Origin: Beijerinckiaceae bacterium
GTDB lineage: Bacteria; Pseudomonadota; Alphaproteobacteria; Rhizobiales; Beijerinckiaceae
DNA length: 64,000 nt
Assembly: GCA_947474545.1 (NCBI GenBank)
Contig: CANJJI010000001.1
Span: forward strand, 1 to 64,000
Direction: 5' to 3'
Shown: piece by piece, positions 17,663 to 27,474 of the stretch
How the letters are laid out: each line of letters starts with the position of its first letter
Position numbering within the stretch: the first letter of the stretch is position 1
Notes under the pieces: model-generated
The model's input: the letters and a program-made list of their open reading frames with translations, nothing else
What the model was told of the DNA's origin: nothing
Databases searched by the model: none
Position numbers and translations under genes: made by a program

Positions 17663-19939
17663 ATGCTAAAAGCGCCCATGAGCGACACTGATTCCTGTCC
17701 CAGCACGTTGAACGATGGCGAAAACGCCGTTGCGGACGTACTGATACCTGTAGCAGTCGATACTGCATATTCCTATCGCATCCCACGGGAATTGCATCTT
17801 CAAGCCGGTGATTTTGTCCAAGTCCCGTTGGGCACACGAGATGCAACAGGCATCGTCTGGGAAATCCGCAGGTCTCAATCCGGTTCAAATCTCAAGGCCG
17901 TCATCGGCAGACACGACTATCCCCGGCTCGCCGATCCATTACGCAAATTCGTCGACTGGATCGCCCGCTGGACCCTGAGCCCACGTGGCATGGTTTTGCG
18001 CATGGTTGTGCGCGCGCCAGAGAATTCCGGACCCGAACCAGTGCGCGTTGGAATCCGCCTCGCCGCCGGTGGAACCCTACCGCAACGTATGACACCGGCA
18101 CGTTTGCGCGTCATCAAGGCGGCTGAAGGTGGGCTGATACATTCCAAATCCGCCCTCGCCGCACTTGCGGCATGTTCCGGCGGGGTCGTGGACGCTCTGG
18201 TCGACGAGGGCACACTGGAAGCAATTGCCTTGCAGCCGGAACCTGCGGCTCTGACTCCGGATATAGCCTTCGCCATTACGGATCTCGAAGACGACCAGCG
18301 GGCCGCTGCCGATTCACTTTCTGCAGCCGTATCGGCCCAGACATTTTCGGTAACCTTACTCGAAGGCATAACCGGGTCAGGTAAGACCGAAGTCTATTTC
18401 GAGGCGGTCGCTGCAGCCATACGCGCAGGCAGACAGGCACTGATCCTCATGCCTGAGATTGCACTGACAGGACAATTCCTCGATCGCTTCGCTTTACGCT
18501 TCGGCGTTCGTCCCGCCGAATGGCATTCCGTTGTCCCAGCGCGAAAGCGCCAACGCATCTGGCTTGGCGTTGCATCCGGCGAGGTTAAGGTCGTCGCAGG
18601 AGCACGTTCGGCGCTTTTTCTTCCGTTCCTAAATTTGGGGTTGATTGTCGTCGATGAAGAACACGAATCGGCTTATAAACAGGAAGATGCCGTGCCCTAT
18701 CATGCACGCGACATGGCTGTCGTACGGGGACAGCTTGAGCATGCCGCTGTCGTGCTCGCTTCGGCAACTCCGTCCATAGAATCACGCGTCAATGTGCAGC
18801 AGGGACGTTACCGACACTTGCGGTTGCAAGCCCGTTTCGGCGGCCGGGTCTTGCCCGAACTCCACGCCATCAACTTGAAAGCCGCCGGTCCTGCCCGCGG
18901 AAAATGGTTATCGCCGAGACTGGCAGCGAGTGTCGAGCAGGTTGTAGCGCGCGGCGAACAGGCGTTGTTGTTTCTCAACCGCCGTGGCTATGCTCCGCTC
19001 ACTTTGTGCAACTCCTGCGGCCACAAATTCCAGTGTCCAAACTGTACAGCGTGGCTTGTGGAACACCGTTTCAGGCGGGCCCTCATGTGCCATCATTGCG
19101 GCCATATTGAACGCAGGGTCGAAACTTGCCCTGAATGCTCAGCAGTTGATTCCCTCGTTGCCTGTGGTCCCGGTGTCGAGCGTCTCGCCGACGAAGTCGC
19201 CGAACGTTTTCCGGACGCCCGCAGAGTTGTACTCTCCTCCGATTTTCCAGGTGGAACCGAACGGCTCAAAAGGGAACTCGAAGAAATTGCATCAGGTGCG
19301 TTTGATATAATCATCGGCACACAACTGGTCGCGAAGGGACACAATTTTCCCCAGCTCACTCTGGTCGGCGTGATTGACGCCGACGTAGGCCTGACCAGCG
19401 GTGATCCGCGTGCGGCAGAGCGCACGTTTCAATTATTGCAGCAGGTGACGGGACGGGCAGGCCGCGGTGATCGTCCCGGCGTCGGGCTTGTCCAGACCTG
19501 GCAACCCGACCACCCCGTGATGCAGGCGCTCATCTCAGGTGACAGCGAGCGATTTTACGAAGAAGAAATCGCACAACGCGAACGAGCGGGCCTGCCTCCT
19601 TTTGGCCGTCTGGCGGCTTTAATTGTTTCAGGAAAGGATAGGGCTGCTGCGGAAGCTCATGCAAGAGCGCTTGTGCGCGCAGCCCATGCGCTTCCGCTAT
19701 CGGAAAGGTGGAGACTGGCTAGGGCCGGGCAAATTCCCGAAGGTGGCGATACAGTTATTCTGGGACCAGCCGAGGCTCCTATTGCGGTCGTTCGCGGCCG
19801 GCATAGATTTCGCATACTTGTGAAAGCACCGCGCAACGCGGATATGCAAGGTTTTCTGCGGGCCGTTTTGGCCGGAGGCCCGCCGGAACGAGGCGGTGTT
19901 CGTGTGTATGTCGATGTCGATCCCATGAGCTTTTTCTGA
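17663..19939 (+). CDS. priA: Primosomal helicase PriA
   Basis: PriA restarts collapsed replication forks by loading the replicative helicase through the primosome. The N-terminal DNA-binding domain (VLIPVAVDTAYSYRIP) is followed by a superfamily 2 helicase core with Walker A GITGSGKTEVYFEA near residue 235 and DEEH near 330. A zinc-binding insert of paired cysteines lies near 450-490 (CNSCGHKFQCPNC, CHHCGH, CPECSA). Motifs V and VI appear as GTQLVAKGHNFP and QVTGRAGR. The start may be ATG 17663 or ATG 17678 five codons later; neither has a clearly better ribosome site. Confidence 0.95.
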   Translation: MLKAPMSDTDSCPSTLNDGENAVADVLIPVAVDTAYSYRIPRELHLQAGDFVQVPLGTRDATGIVWEIRRSQSGSNLKAVIGRHDYPRLADPLRKFVDWIARWTLSPRGMVLRMVVRAPENSGPEPVRVGIRLAAGGTLPQRMTPARLRVIKAAEGGLIHSKSALAALAACSGGVVDALVDEGTLEAIALQPEPAALTPDIAFAITDLEDDQRAAADSLSAAVSAQTFSVTLLEGITGSGKTEVYFEAVAAAIRAGRQALILMPEIALTGQFLDRFALRFGVRPAEWHSVVPARKRQRIWLGVASGEVKVVAGARSALFLPFLNLGLIVVDEEHESAYKQEDAVPYHARDMAVVRGQLEHAAVVLASATPSIESRVNVQQGRYRHLRLQARFGGRVLPELHAINLKAAGPARGKWLSPRLAASVEQVVARGEQALLFLNRRGYAPLTLCNSCGHKFQCPNCTAWLVEHRFRRALMCHHCGHIERRVETCPECSAVDSLVACGPGVERLADEVAERFPDARRVVLSSDFPGGTERLKRELEEIASGAFDIIIGTQLVAKGHNFPQLTLVGVIDADVGLTSGDPRAAERTFQLLQQVTGRAGRGDRPGVGLVQTWQPDHPVMQALISGDSERFYEEEIAQRERAGLPPFGRLAALIVSGKDRAAAEAHARALVRAAHALPLSERWRLARAGQIPEGGDTVILGPAEAPIAVVRGRHRFRILVKAPRNADMQGFLRAVLAGGPPERGGVRVYVDVDPMSFF

Positions 19940-19947
19940 AATCGAGA

Positions 19948-20832
19948 TCAGCCCTTCTTCATTACATCGAACAGCGCTTGCACCCCATGATGGCCATGAC
20001 CTGCCTGCATCGCCTTATCGAAATATGTCCGCGTCACATCCGTCAAAGGCGTTGCTGCCCCGCAAGCCGAGGCAAGATCATCAATCAGACCAAAATATTT
20101 GTTGAATACGCCCAATTCCCCTGTGAGAATTTCGGCGTATCGTTCTTGCGCCATCGCTAGCCCGTAATTTTCAAGGCTCATGGAATTACCAGCCCCTTGG
20201 GGCAAAAGTTCCGCAAGCAGCACAGGATCGAGACCGGCACGAGCGCCCAAAGCAAGCGCTTCAGCTGCAGCCATTGCATTTACACCGACCAAGAGATTGT
20301 TCACTGTTTTAACTTTGAGTGTCGCGCCAAATTCGCCCATATAACGGTGATGTGGTGTCAACGCATCAAATATGGGTTTCATTTCATCCGCGAGTATTTT
20401 ATCACCTCCAACAAATATAACTTCTTCCCTTGCCGCAACCGTCTTTCCCGCTGATCGCGCCGTAAGTTCGCAATCGAGTAACGAGCAGCCTTTCGCTTCG
20501 ATCGCGCTGCGAAGACGCGCCTTATCGTTTAGCGAATACGAACTCAACTCAATAATCACGCTTCCCGGCGACAAAGCAGATAAGATCCCATCCTCACCAT
20601 AAACTGCCGATTCCAATGCAGACGCAGCAGGCAGGCATTGCAGAATTACTTGGCAAAGCCGCGCAACATCAGCCGCGCTTGAAGCCGCTATACCTCCGGC
20701 CTCTTCAAACCTGTCCATATTCGTCAGGCTGTACCCGGTCACCTTAAAGCCGGCCCGCAACAACACGGCCGACATCGACAAGCCAATATTACCAAGACCG
20801 ATAAAGCCAGCGGAGTTCAGATCCCGGGCCAA
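19948..20832 (-). CDS. NAD(P)-dependent beta-hydroxyacid dehydrogenase (HIBADH-like)
   Basis: The layout is that of 3-hydroxyisobutyrate and tartronate-semialdehyde dehydrogenases. It has an N-terminal Rossmann motif GFIGLGNIGLSMS, the catalytic lysine region KVKTVNNLLVGVNAMAAAEA, and a helical C-terminal domain. The usual substrate-binding signature (DAPVSGG-like) is replaced by DCELTARSAGKTVA, so the substrate may differ. I moved the start to TTG 20832: GGAGG, inside the last codons of xth, is six bases upstream and the frame opens one base after the xth stop, implying coupling. Confidence 0.82.
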   Translation of the reverse strand: MARDLNSAGFIGLGNIGLSMSAVLLRAGFKVTGYSLTNMDRFEEAGGIAASSAADVARLCQVILQCLPAASALESAVYGEDGILSALSPGSVIIELSSYSLNDKARLRSAIEAKGCSLLDCELTARSAGKTVAAREEVIFVGGDKILADEMKPIFDALTPHHRYMGEFGATLKVKTVNNLLVGVNAMAAAEALALGARAGLDPVLLAELLPQGAGNSMSLENYGLAMAQERYAEILTGELGVFNKYFGLIDDLASACGAATPLTDVTRTYFDKAMQAGHGHHGVQALFDVMKKG

Positions 20833-20833
20833 C

Positions 20834-21640
20834 TCAAACCTCCAATTCAACAATAACCGGCGCGTGATCGGAGGGCTGTTCCCAGCCTCGTGCCTCTCGC
20901 AACACCATCATGCTTTTCAAACCGGGCGCGAGTTGCTTGCTGACCCAGACATGATCAAGCCGGCGGCCTTTGTCCGCAGTATCCCAGTCAGGCGAACGGT
21001 AGCTCCACCAAGTATAGAGTTTTTCATGTTCAGGAACAAAATGTCTGAGCGCATCGTGCCAGGGTCCGGCACCAAAAGCATGATTGAGCTTTTCCACTTC
21101 CACCGGCGTATGGCTGACTACTTTCAGCAATGCCTTATGGCTCCAGACGTCGTGCTCGAGGGGCGCAATATTGAGGTCACCAACAAGGATAGCATTTTCT
21201 TTCGCTAATTTGTCACTTTTGATCCACGACGCCAGTTCATCGACAAAATCAAGCTTGTGGCCGAATTTCAGATTCTGTTCGCGATCAGGAATATCACCGC
21301 CTGCGGGAATATAAAAATTGTGCAGATCAATCTTTGTCTTTCCTGCTTCCAGTTTGACGCTGATGTGCCGAGCGTCGCCCATTCCGCAAAAGTCTTGCTT
21401 GTTGACGTGCCCAAATGGCATGCGGGAAAGAATGGCAACCCCGTGATAACCTTTTTGTCCCGCTACTGCCTGATGTTCATAGCCATGCGGCCGGAATGTG
21501 CCGCCGGGAAACTCCGCATCGCGGCACTTGATTTCCTGCAGGCAGATAACATCCGGCGACTGCTCTTCAATGAGGCGTTCGACCAACCCCCTGCGCAAAC
21601 GAACGGAATTGATGTTCCAGGTGACAATTTTCAATTTCAT
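20834..21640 (-). CDS. xth: Exodeoxyribonuclease III
   Basis: A Mg-dependent AP endonuclease and 3'-5' exonuclease of base-excision repair. The exonuclease/endonuclease/phosphatase fold is visible in order: KIVTWNINSVRLR, DVICLQEIKC, GYHGVAILSR, LVGDLNIAPLEHD, and the C-terminal WWSYRSPDWDTADKGRRLDH with PSDHAPVIVEL. The length (268 aa) is standard. The stop codon is followed within one base by the TTG start of the dehydrogenase gene. It lies downstream of lolA with a 148-base gap where I saw no feature. Confidence 0.95.
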   Translation of the reverse strand: MKLKIVTWNINSVRLRRGLVERLIEEQSPDVICLQEIKCRDAEFPGGTFRPHGYEHQAVAGQKGYHGVAILSRMPFGHVNKQDFCGMGDARHISVKLEAGKTKIDLHNFYIPAGGDIPDREQNLKFGHKLDFVDELASWIKSDKLAKENAILVGDLNIAPLEHDVWSHKALLKVVSHTPVEVEKLNHAFGAGPWHDALRHFVPEHEKLYTWWSYRSPDWDTADKGRRLDHVWVSKQLAPGLKSMMVLREARGWEQPSDHAPVIVELEV

Positions 21641-21788
21641 GGGATGCCCAACGTGAGTGGATGGTCAAGGGGCCGGCACGATATTGAGCTGGCACCAAAT
21701 CTCAATGCCAATCAGCCACGTTCAGGTGACAAAAATCAACTGCCTCAACCCCGGAAATGGAACAGACGCCGGGCTGTAAACAACTTCC

Positions 21789-22481
21789 TCAATTCTGGGT
21801 ATCAAGCCGCTCATAATTGATCTTAAAATAACCTGGATCAGGCTTGGCCTGCAGGTCCACTTTTGCCAACGACACCTTGGTTTCAAAACCCTGGGGATCA
21901 AGCACTACCCAGCGCGTCAAGGCAAAAGTTTTCGCATCGAAAAACAGTTGAATTCGCGATGTGCCGCCAAATGTCGCCTTGTCCTCAATCTTGACATAGG
22001 CCTGATCGGGCCCGCTCTTGGCCTCCAGAACTTTTGTATCTTTAGCCAGATCGATCTGCGAGTTCAGCAAAAATTTGAGCGGCGTTTGACCGATGAAATA
22101 CAGGTCTTGCTTTGCCACCTTGCGATTGCGAACCGCTACGCTCTTGCCGTCGGCAATGATTTCAAGTGGGGATGGCGCATCGTAGACAAACCGCAAGCGT
22201 CCGGGTTTCTGCAAGTAAAATTTGCCACTTGTCTGCCTGCCGTCGGCCCCGATCTGGGTGAAATCAGCCGACATAGCGCGGACGCTGTTAAAATAAGCAT
22301 TGGCCTTCTGAATAATAGCTGCCGTATCCATGTTCGAAATATTCGGCGGGGGCGCAGCGCGCGTGATCGCTTGCGACGCAGGAGCCGAAGATTTCGGGCG
22401 AAGATCAAGTTGCGCTGATGCCTCACCGCTCATCGGCAGGCTAACACAAAGCAGCAAGATACAAAATTTCGTTTTCGACAT
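21789..22481 (-). CDS. lolA: Outer-membrane lipoprotein carrier protein LolA
   Basis: LolA ferries lipoproteins across the periplasm from LolCDE to the outer membrane. The signal peptide MSKTKFCILLLCVSLPMSGEASA is followed by a proline/alanine-rich linker and the LolA half-barrel: MSADFTQIGADGRQTSGKFY, RPGRLRF-like KPGRLRFVYDAP, and a C-terminal LVxxDPQGF equivalent (VVLDPQGFETKVSL). The gene lies between ftsK and xth on the same strand, the usual alphaproteobacterial order. The lipoproteins encoded here (LptE and the 6.4 kb gene) are plausible clients. Confidence 0.92.
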   Translation of the reverse strand: MSKTKFCILLLCVSLPMSGEASAQLDLRPKSSAPASQAITRAAPPPNISNMDTAAIIQKANAYFNSVRAMSADFTQIGADGRQTSGKFYLQKPGRLRFVYDAPSPLEIIADGKSVAVRNRKVAKQDLYFIGQTPLKFLLNSQIDLAKDTKVLEAKSGPDQAYVKIEDKATFGGTSRIQLFFDAKTFALTRWVVLDPQGFETKVSLAKVDLQAKPDPGYFKINYERLDTQN

Positions 22482-22558
22482 GAGGGGCGCCCGATCTCTT
22501 CACTGTGCTGTTACGCGTACCCTGTGGCAATACTTCGGCAGGAAATTAATTCTGCTGC

Positions 22559-25180
22559 CTACCTGTCATCGTCCGGCCCGAGCTCAAACGCGCCACGATC
22601 AACGCCGCCCCCTACCAGAATTTCCCGTTTCCCGGAATGATTGGAGGGACTTACAAGGCCTTCTTTTTCCATCCGTTCTACCAGCGAGGCGGCCTTGTTG
22701 TAGCCAACTGACAGACGACGCTGGATGTAGCTCGTTGAACATTTCCGGTCGCGCAACACGATTGCAACGGCGCGATCATAAAGATCGAGCCCTTCATCGG
22801 AATCAAGGTTTCCCGGGAATTCACCGCTTTCGTCGCCCCCCGCTTCGTCCTCATCGACAGTGATCGCGTCGAGATACTGGGGCTGACCTTGGGTCTTGAG
22901 ATGGGCGACGATTTTCTCGACTTCGGTATCCGAAACGAATGGACCATGGACTCGCGATATCCGGCCCCCTCCAGCCATATAAAGCATATCACCCTGGCCG
23001 AGCAGTTGCTCGGCGCCCTGCTCGCCCAAAATAGTCCGGCTGTCGATCTTTGATGTCACCTGGAACGACACACGCGTCGGAAAATTCGCTTTGATTGTAC
23101 CGGTAATCACATCGACCGACGGGCGTTGCGTCGCCATGATAAGATGGATGCCAGCTGCACGCGCCATCTGCGCCAGACGCTGGATAGCGCCTTCAATATC
23201 TTTCCCTGCGACCATCATGAGGTCGGCCATTTCGTCAACGATCACCACAATATAGGGTAAGACAGTAAGCTCAAGCGCCTCATGTTCGAAAACCGCTTCA
23301 CCGGTCTCCTTGTCGAAGCCTGTCTGCACCGTCCGTTTGATTGTTTCCCCTTTTGCCTTGGCCTCAGCAACCCGCACGTTAAAACCGTCGATATTTCGAA
23401 CGCCTATTTTCGACATCTTCTTGTAACGGTCTTCCATTTCCCGGACTGCCCATTTCAGGGCGACTACAGCCTTTTTGGGATCAGTTACGACCGGAGTTAG
23501 AAGATGCGGAATGCCATCATAAACAGACAATTCCAACATTTTCGGATCGATCATAATCAATTTACACTCGTCCGGCTTCAACCGGTAAAGCAAAGACAGA
23601 ATCATCGTGTTGATAGCGACTGACTTGCCAGAACCTGTCGTACCCGCAACCAGAAGATGTGGCATGCGCGCGAGATCGACTGTAACCGGCTCCCCCCCAA
23701 TGGTTTTCCCCATTGCAATGGCAAGACGGTGTTTCGAGCGCTCAAAATCATCCGAAGCCAGCAATTCACGCAGATAAACCGTTTCGCGAAACTGGTTAGG
23801 AAGTTCTATACCAATCGCATTGCGCCCCTGCACGACTGCTACGCGTGCTGACAGGGCTGACATGGAACGCGCGATGTCGTCAGCCAACCCAATCACCCGC
23901 GACGATTTTATACCGGGTGCCGGTTCAAGCTCATAAAGTGTTACAACCGGCCCAGGCCTCACATTGATGATTTCACCTTTGACACCGAAATCATCCAGAA
24001 CGCCCTCAAGCAAGCGGGCATTTTGTTCCAAAGCGTCTAACGAAAGCTTGTTGGTCGTAACTTTCTTGGGTTCGCTCAAAAGTAGCAGCGGAGGCAATTG
24101 ATATTTTAGTCCATCAAGCAAGGAGGGTTGCGCTTCGCGAGCCGCCCGCCGGCTTGGCTTGATTGTGGCTATCGGCAATGTGACCCGGGGTGACGCCTCT
24201 GGTTCTTCCACAAGGGTCAATTGTCTGGGCCGGGCAGCTAAACCGGCTGGCGAAACTGACTGAGATTCTACGGGCGCCGGTCTTGCCGGAGCCAATATGG
24301 GTGCTTCAACGATCTGACTACGCGGTTGAATACGTGAGCCATCCGTAGATTTTGCTTCGTCCGCCCAGACATACTCATTATCTTCCCCCTGCCTGATCGG
24401 GGATTTCTGCTTGCTGCGGATCAGAGCTGACTTCAGGCTCAAGAAGCCATGAATCACGGCGCCCACGGCGACAATCGCCCACCCAGGCTCACCATTGCTG
24501 TCAGAATCGTAGTCTGAAGCTTTGTCCTTTGCGCTCTTTCGCGCCGCAGGCTTTTCAGGCTCATCAACATCGTCAGCAAAGGGATCTTCATAGCGAGCCC
24601 GGACCGCAGCTGAAATAGCCAGCACCGAAAGCAGGCCACAAGTTACCGCCATGATGAGAGTTACTGGTTTGGAATGACCGAAAAGCATTCGTGGCACACG
24701 AATGAGCGCGTCACCGATTACTCCGCCAAGTCCGGTAGGCAATGGCCAACGGTCCGTCGTCGGTAGCAAAGTCACAAATGCACAGCCCAGAAGCGTACCG
24801 GAAATCCAGCAAACAATTCGCAAACTGATCCGGTCGAGCCGATGGGTTGACATCAACCGCCAGCCCCAAACGCCGATCGGAAAAATCAATGCAATGGCGC
24901 CTAGGCCGGCCATCTGCATCAGACAATCAGAAGCGATTGCGCCGGGAAAGCCCAACAGATTTTTGATGGATTCGCTGGATGCGTAGTTCAGAGACGGGTC
25001 CAGGGTCGACCAGGTCACGAGCGCAAGGCCGATCGCAATCGCGCCGGTGACCAGGACAGCGCCAATCACCTCTGCAATTCGCTTTGAGACGAATTCGCGA
25101 ACTGAATCAGGTATCCTATCGAGAGCGGAAGCAACAAACATGTGCATTTTACAGTTCTGCAAAGGTTTAGGCACCCACAT
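22559..25180 (-). CDS. ftsK: DNA translocase FtsK
   Basis: FtsK sits at the division septum and pumps DNA to clear the chromosome termini. About four N-terminal membrane segments (residues 35-200) are followed by a charged, proline-rich linker. The hexameric motor has Walker [15 protein letters not shown] near residue 515 and [11 protein letters not shown]. The C-terminal gamma winged-helix domain near 820 ([20 protein letters not shown]) reads the orienting DNA sequence. Length (873 aa) is typical. The start may be ATG 25180, 25147 or 25141; no clear ribosome site decides. Confidence 0.95.
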   Translation of the reverse strand: MWVPKPLQNCKMHMFVASALDRIPDSVREFVSKRIAEVIGAVLVTGAIAIGLALVTWSTLDPSLNYASSESIKNLLGFPGAIASDCLMQMAGLGAIALIFPIGVWGWRLMSTHRLDRISLRIVCWISGTLLGCAFVTLLPTTDRWPLPTGLGGVIGDALIRVPRMLFGHSKPVTLIMAVTCGLLSVLAISAAVRARYEDPFADDVDEPEKPAARKSAKDKASDYDSDSNGEPGWAIVAVGAVIHGFLSLKSALIRSKQKSPIRQGEDNEYVWADEAKSTDGSRIQPRSQIVEAPILAPARPAPVESQSVSPAGLAARPRQLTLVEEPEASPRVTLPIATIKPSRRAAREAQPSLLDGLKYQLPPLLLLSEPKKVTTNKLSLDALEQNARLLEGVLDDFGVKGEIINVRPGPVVTLYELEPAPGIKSSRVIGLADDIARSMSALSARVAVVQGRNAIGIELPNQFRETVYLRELLASDDFERSKHRLAIAMGKTIGGEPVTVDLARMPHLLVAGTTGSGKSVAINTMILSLLYRLKPDECKLIMIDPKMLELSVYDGIPHLLTPVVTDPKKAVVALKWAVREMEDRYKKMSKIGVRNIDGFNVRVAEAKAKGETIKRTVQTGFDKETGEAVFEHEALELTVLPYIVVIVDEMADLMMVAGKDIEGAIQRLAQMARAAGIHLIMATQRPSVDVITGTIKANFPTRVSFQVTSKIDSRTILGEQGAEQLLGQGDMLYMAGGGRISRVHGPFVSDTEVEKIVAHLKTQGQPQYLDAITVDEDEAGGDESGEFPGNLDSDEGLDLYDRAVAIVLRDRKCSTSYIQRRLSVGYNKAASLVERMEKEGLVSPSNHSGKREILVGGGVDRGAFELGPDDDR

Positions 25181-25276
25181 TCAGCGCTGAATACGCTTGT
25201 CTGCGCCGCCAGCCCCAAGCTAGGACTTGCGAGTTAAGCGACCATTAACCCTAGTCGTCCCGAATACTTCCACGTG

Positions 25277-25310
25277 CAAAAAAGAAACGGCGCCCAAAAG
25301 GACGCCGTTC
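25277..25310 (-). terminator. Rho-independent terminator of glnK-amtB
   Basis: A strong hairpin (AACGGCG ... CGCCGTT with two more C/G pairs and an AAAA loop on the plus strand, 25286-25309) lies about 20 bases beyond the amtB stop. On the minus strand it is followed by TTTCTTTTTT. It should end the glnK-amtB transcript and insulate ftsK downstream. Confidence 0.75.
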
Positions 25311-25331
25311 CTGTTTTTCAAATCCTTTGCC

Positions 25332-26825
25332 TTAGTGGTTGTACGCGCGCTCACCATGGTCGGCGAGATCCAGCCCCTCGCGTTCCTGATCAGTCGCCAG
25401 CCGCAGCCCTACTGTGAAGTCAACAATCTTGTAGATGATTGCCGAGCCTACGCCAGACCAGACGAGTGTCAGAAGAACAGCCTTCGCCTGCGCCCAGATT
25501 GCGGGACCGAACTCGTAGGCCGCAACAACTGCGCTGCCCGGTTTAGCTTCGTAATCAAGAATGCCAGTCCCGCCGAGAGCCGGATTAACCAGGATCCCTG
25601 TTGCCAGCGCACCCAAAATTCCGCCGACACAATGGATTCCGAACACGTCAAGCGAATCGTCGTAGCCCAGCTTGTTCTTGACCACTGCGACAAAGAAGTA
25701 GCAGAGAATGCCGGCGGCAAGACCAAGCACCAACGATCCCATCGGACCAGCAAAGCCAGACGCAGGCGTGACGGCGACCAGACCCGCGACGGCACCGGAA
25801 ACCATGCCGAGTAGGGACGGCTTTCCCTTCGAGGCCCATTCGACAAACAACCATGCGAGCGCAGCTCCAGCCGTGGCGACGAAAGTATTAACCAGCGCCA
25901 GAGCTGTCGTGCCATTCGCTTCAAGGTTGGAACCGGCGTTGAAGCCAAACCAGCCAACCCAAAGCAGGGAGGCGCCGATCATAGTCATAACAAGCGAATG
26001 AGGCATCATAGCTTCACGAGGATAGCCAACACGCTTTCCGATAATGAGCGCGCCCACCAAACCCGCAATACCAGCGTTTATGTGCACGACTGTGCCGCCC
26101 GCAAAATCTATTGCACCCCAGCGGAACACAAGACCAGCGTCAGCCTTGATCTCTTCGAGTTTCGCCGTAGCGGCCGCCTTCGCCGCACCATCTGCAGCCG
26201 CAGCGACCGCCTTGGCTGCATCACCGATCGCATCCGGGCCTGCCCAATACCAGACCATATGCGCGATCGGAAAATAGATGAACGTCACCCAGAGCGCCAC
26301 AAACAACATGACGGCTGAAAACTTCGTCCGCTCAGCAAAAGCGCCCACGATCAGAGCCGGCGTGATGCAAGCAAAAGTCATCTGGAACGCAAAGTATATG
26401 TATTCCGGTATCACGACTCCGTTCGAAAATGTTGCAGCATTGGAATCAGCATTCACACCATTAAGGAATATTTTTGAGAACCCACCGACGTAGTCGTTCA
26501 GGCTCCCACCGCTCGTAAAGGCCAGCGAATATCCGTAAATTGTCCAAAGTACCGCGACCAGACAGACAATCATGAAGATCTGCGCCAGAATCGAAAGCAT
26601 ATTTTTAGAACGGACAAGCCCACCGTAAAACAGGGCCAGGCCGGGAATTGACATCATGAGCACCAATCCGGTTGCCATGAGCATCCAGGCGGTATCGCCT
26701 TTGTTAGGCGTAGGCACCGCCGGTGCAGCAGTCTGCGCGAGAGCAAGACTGGTCCCCAGGGCCAAGCCTAGCAGCGATATGCCGGCCCCCTTCATCACTT
26801 TCTTTAACTTGCTGTTTATTGGCAT
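25332..26825 (-). CDS. amtB: Ammonium transporter AmtB, glnK-linked copy
   Basis: A 497-residue Amt/Mep/Rh channel with a cleavable-looking signal peptide (ending near SLALAQ) and eleven predicted membrane helices. Family landmarks are the GLALFYGGLVRSKN segment, DFAGGTVVHINAG with its pore histidine region, and the twin-histidine partner in VFGIHCVGGILGA. An unusual alanine/lysine-rich insert of about 30 residues (near AAKAVAAAADGAAKAAA) lies in the middle. The ATG at 26825 has AAGGGG six bases upstream; the ORF-track TTG is two codons earlier. It follows glnK by 31 bases, so GlnK should gate this channel. Confidence 0.95.
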   Translation of the reverse strand: MPINSKLKKVMKGAGISLLGLALGTSLALAQTAAPAVPTPNKGDTAWMLMATGLVLMMSIPGLALFYGGLVRSKNMLSILAQIFMIVCLVAVLWTIYGYSLAFTSGGSLNDYVGGFSKIFLNGVNADSNAATFSNGVVIPEYIYFAFQMTFACITPALIVGAFAERTKFSAVMLFVALWVTFIYFPIAHMVWYWAGPDAIGDAAKAVAAAADGAAKAAATAKLEEIKADAGLVFRWGAIDFAGGTVVHINAGIAGLVGALIIGKRVGYPREAMMPHSLVMTMIGASLLWVGWFGFNAGSNLEANGTTALALVNTFVATAGAALAWLFVEWASKGKPSLLGMVSGAVAGLVAVTPASGFAGPMGSLVLGLAAGILCYFFVAVVKNKLGYDDSLDVFGIHCVGGILGALATGILVNPALGGTGILDYEAKPGSAVVAAYEFGPAIWAQAKAVLLTLVWSGVGSAIIYKIVDFTVGLRLATDQEREGLDLADHGERAYNH

Positions 26826-26856
26826 ATTCAACCCCTTACTTTTCCTGTTGTTTTAC

Positions 26857-27249
<393 letters not shown>

Positions 27250-27301
27250 CTACCGACCCGCGACTGGCGGAAAGCCTGAGTGGCGGGATTGCAAACGGCA
27301 A

Positions 27302-27317
27302 TTCAAGGCACGTGCCA
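27302..27317 (-). promoter_or_regulatory. Candidate sigma-54 (-24/-12) promoter of glnK-amtB
   Basis: The minus strand reads TGGCACGTGCCTTGAA. Against the sigma-54 consensus TGGCACG-N4-TTGCW this matches everything except the C of the -12 element (A here). Spacing is correct. Transcription would start near 27290, leaving a leader of about 95 bases before glnK. glnK-amtB operons are classic NtrC/sigma-54 targets and rpoN is encoded in this window. No clear NtrC site was found upstream. The core GGCACGTGCC is itself a perfect palindrome, so chance or another regulator is possible. Confidence 0.5.
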
Positions 27318-27474
27318 GATTCAATGAATTACATAAGATTATGATTTTAGGTCAATTATAGCCATAATTGCTCAGGCGGTTCCTTGCGTCAAAAAGAATG
27401 CCATCCAAGATGCCTAAATTATGCCCGTAACGACTAATTATTGCGCAAAAAAAACTCCAATCTTTCGGCTCTGG

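Noticed and set aside
27318-27474. NtrC binding sites upstream of the glnK promoter
   Set aside because: No GCAC-N7-GTGC-like palindrome was seen by eye.
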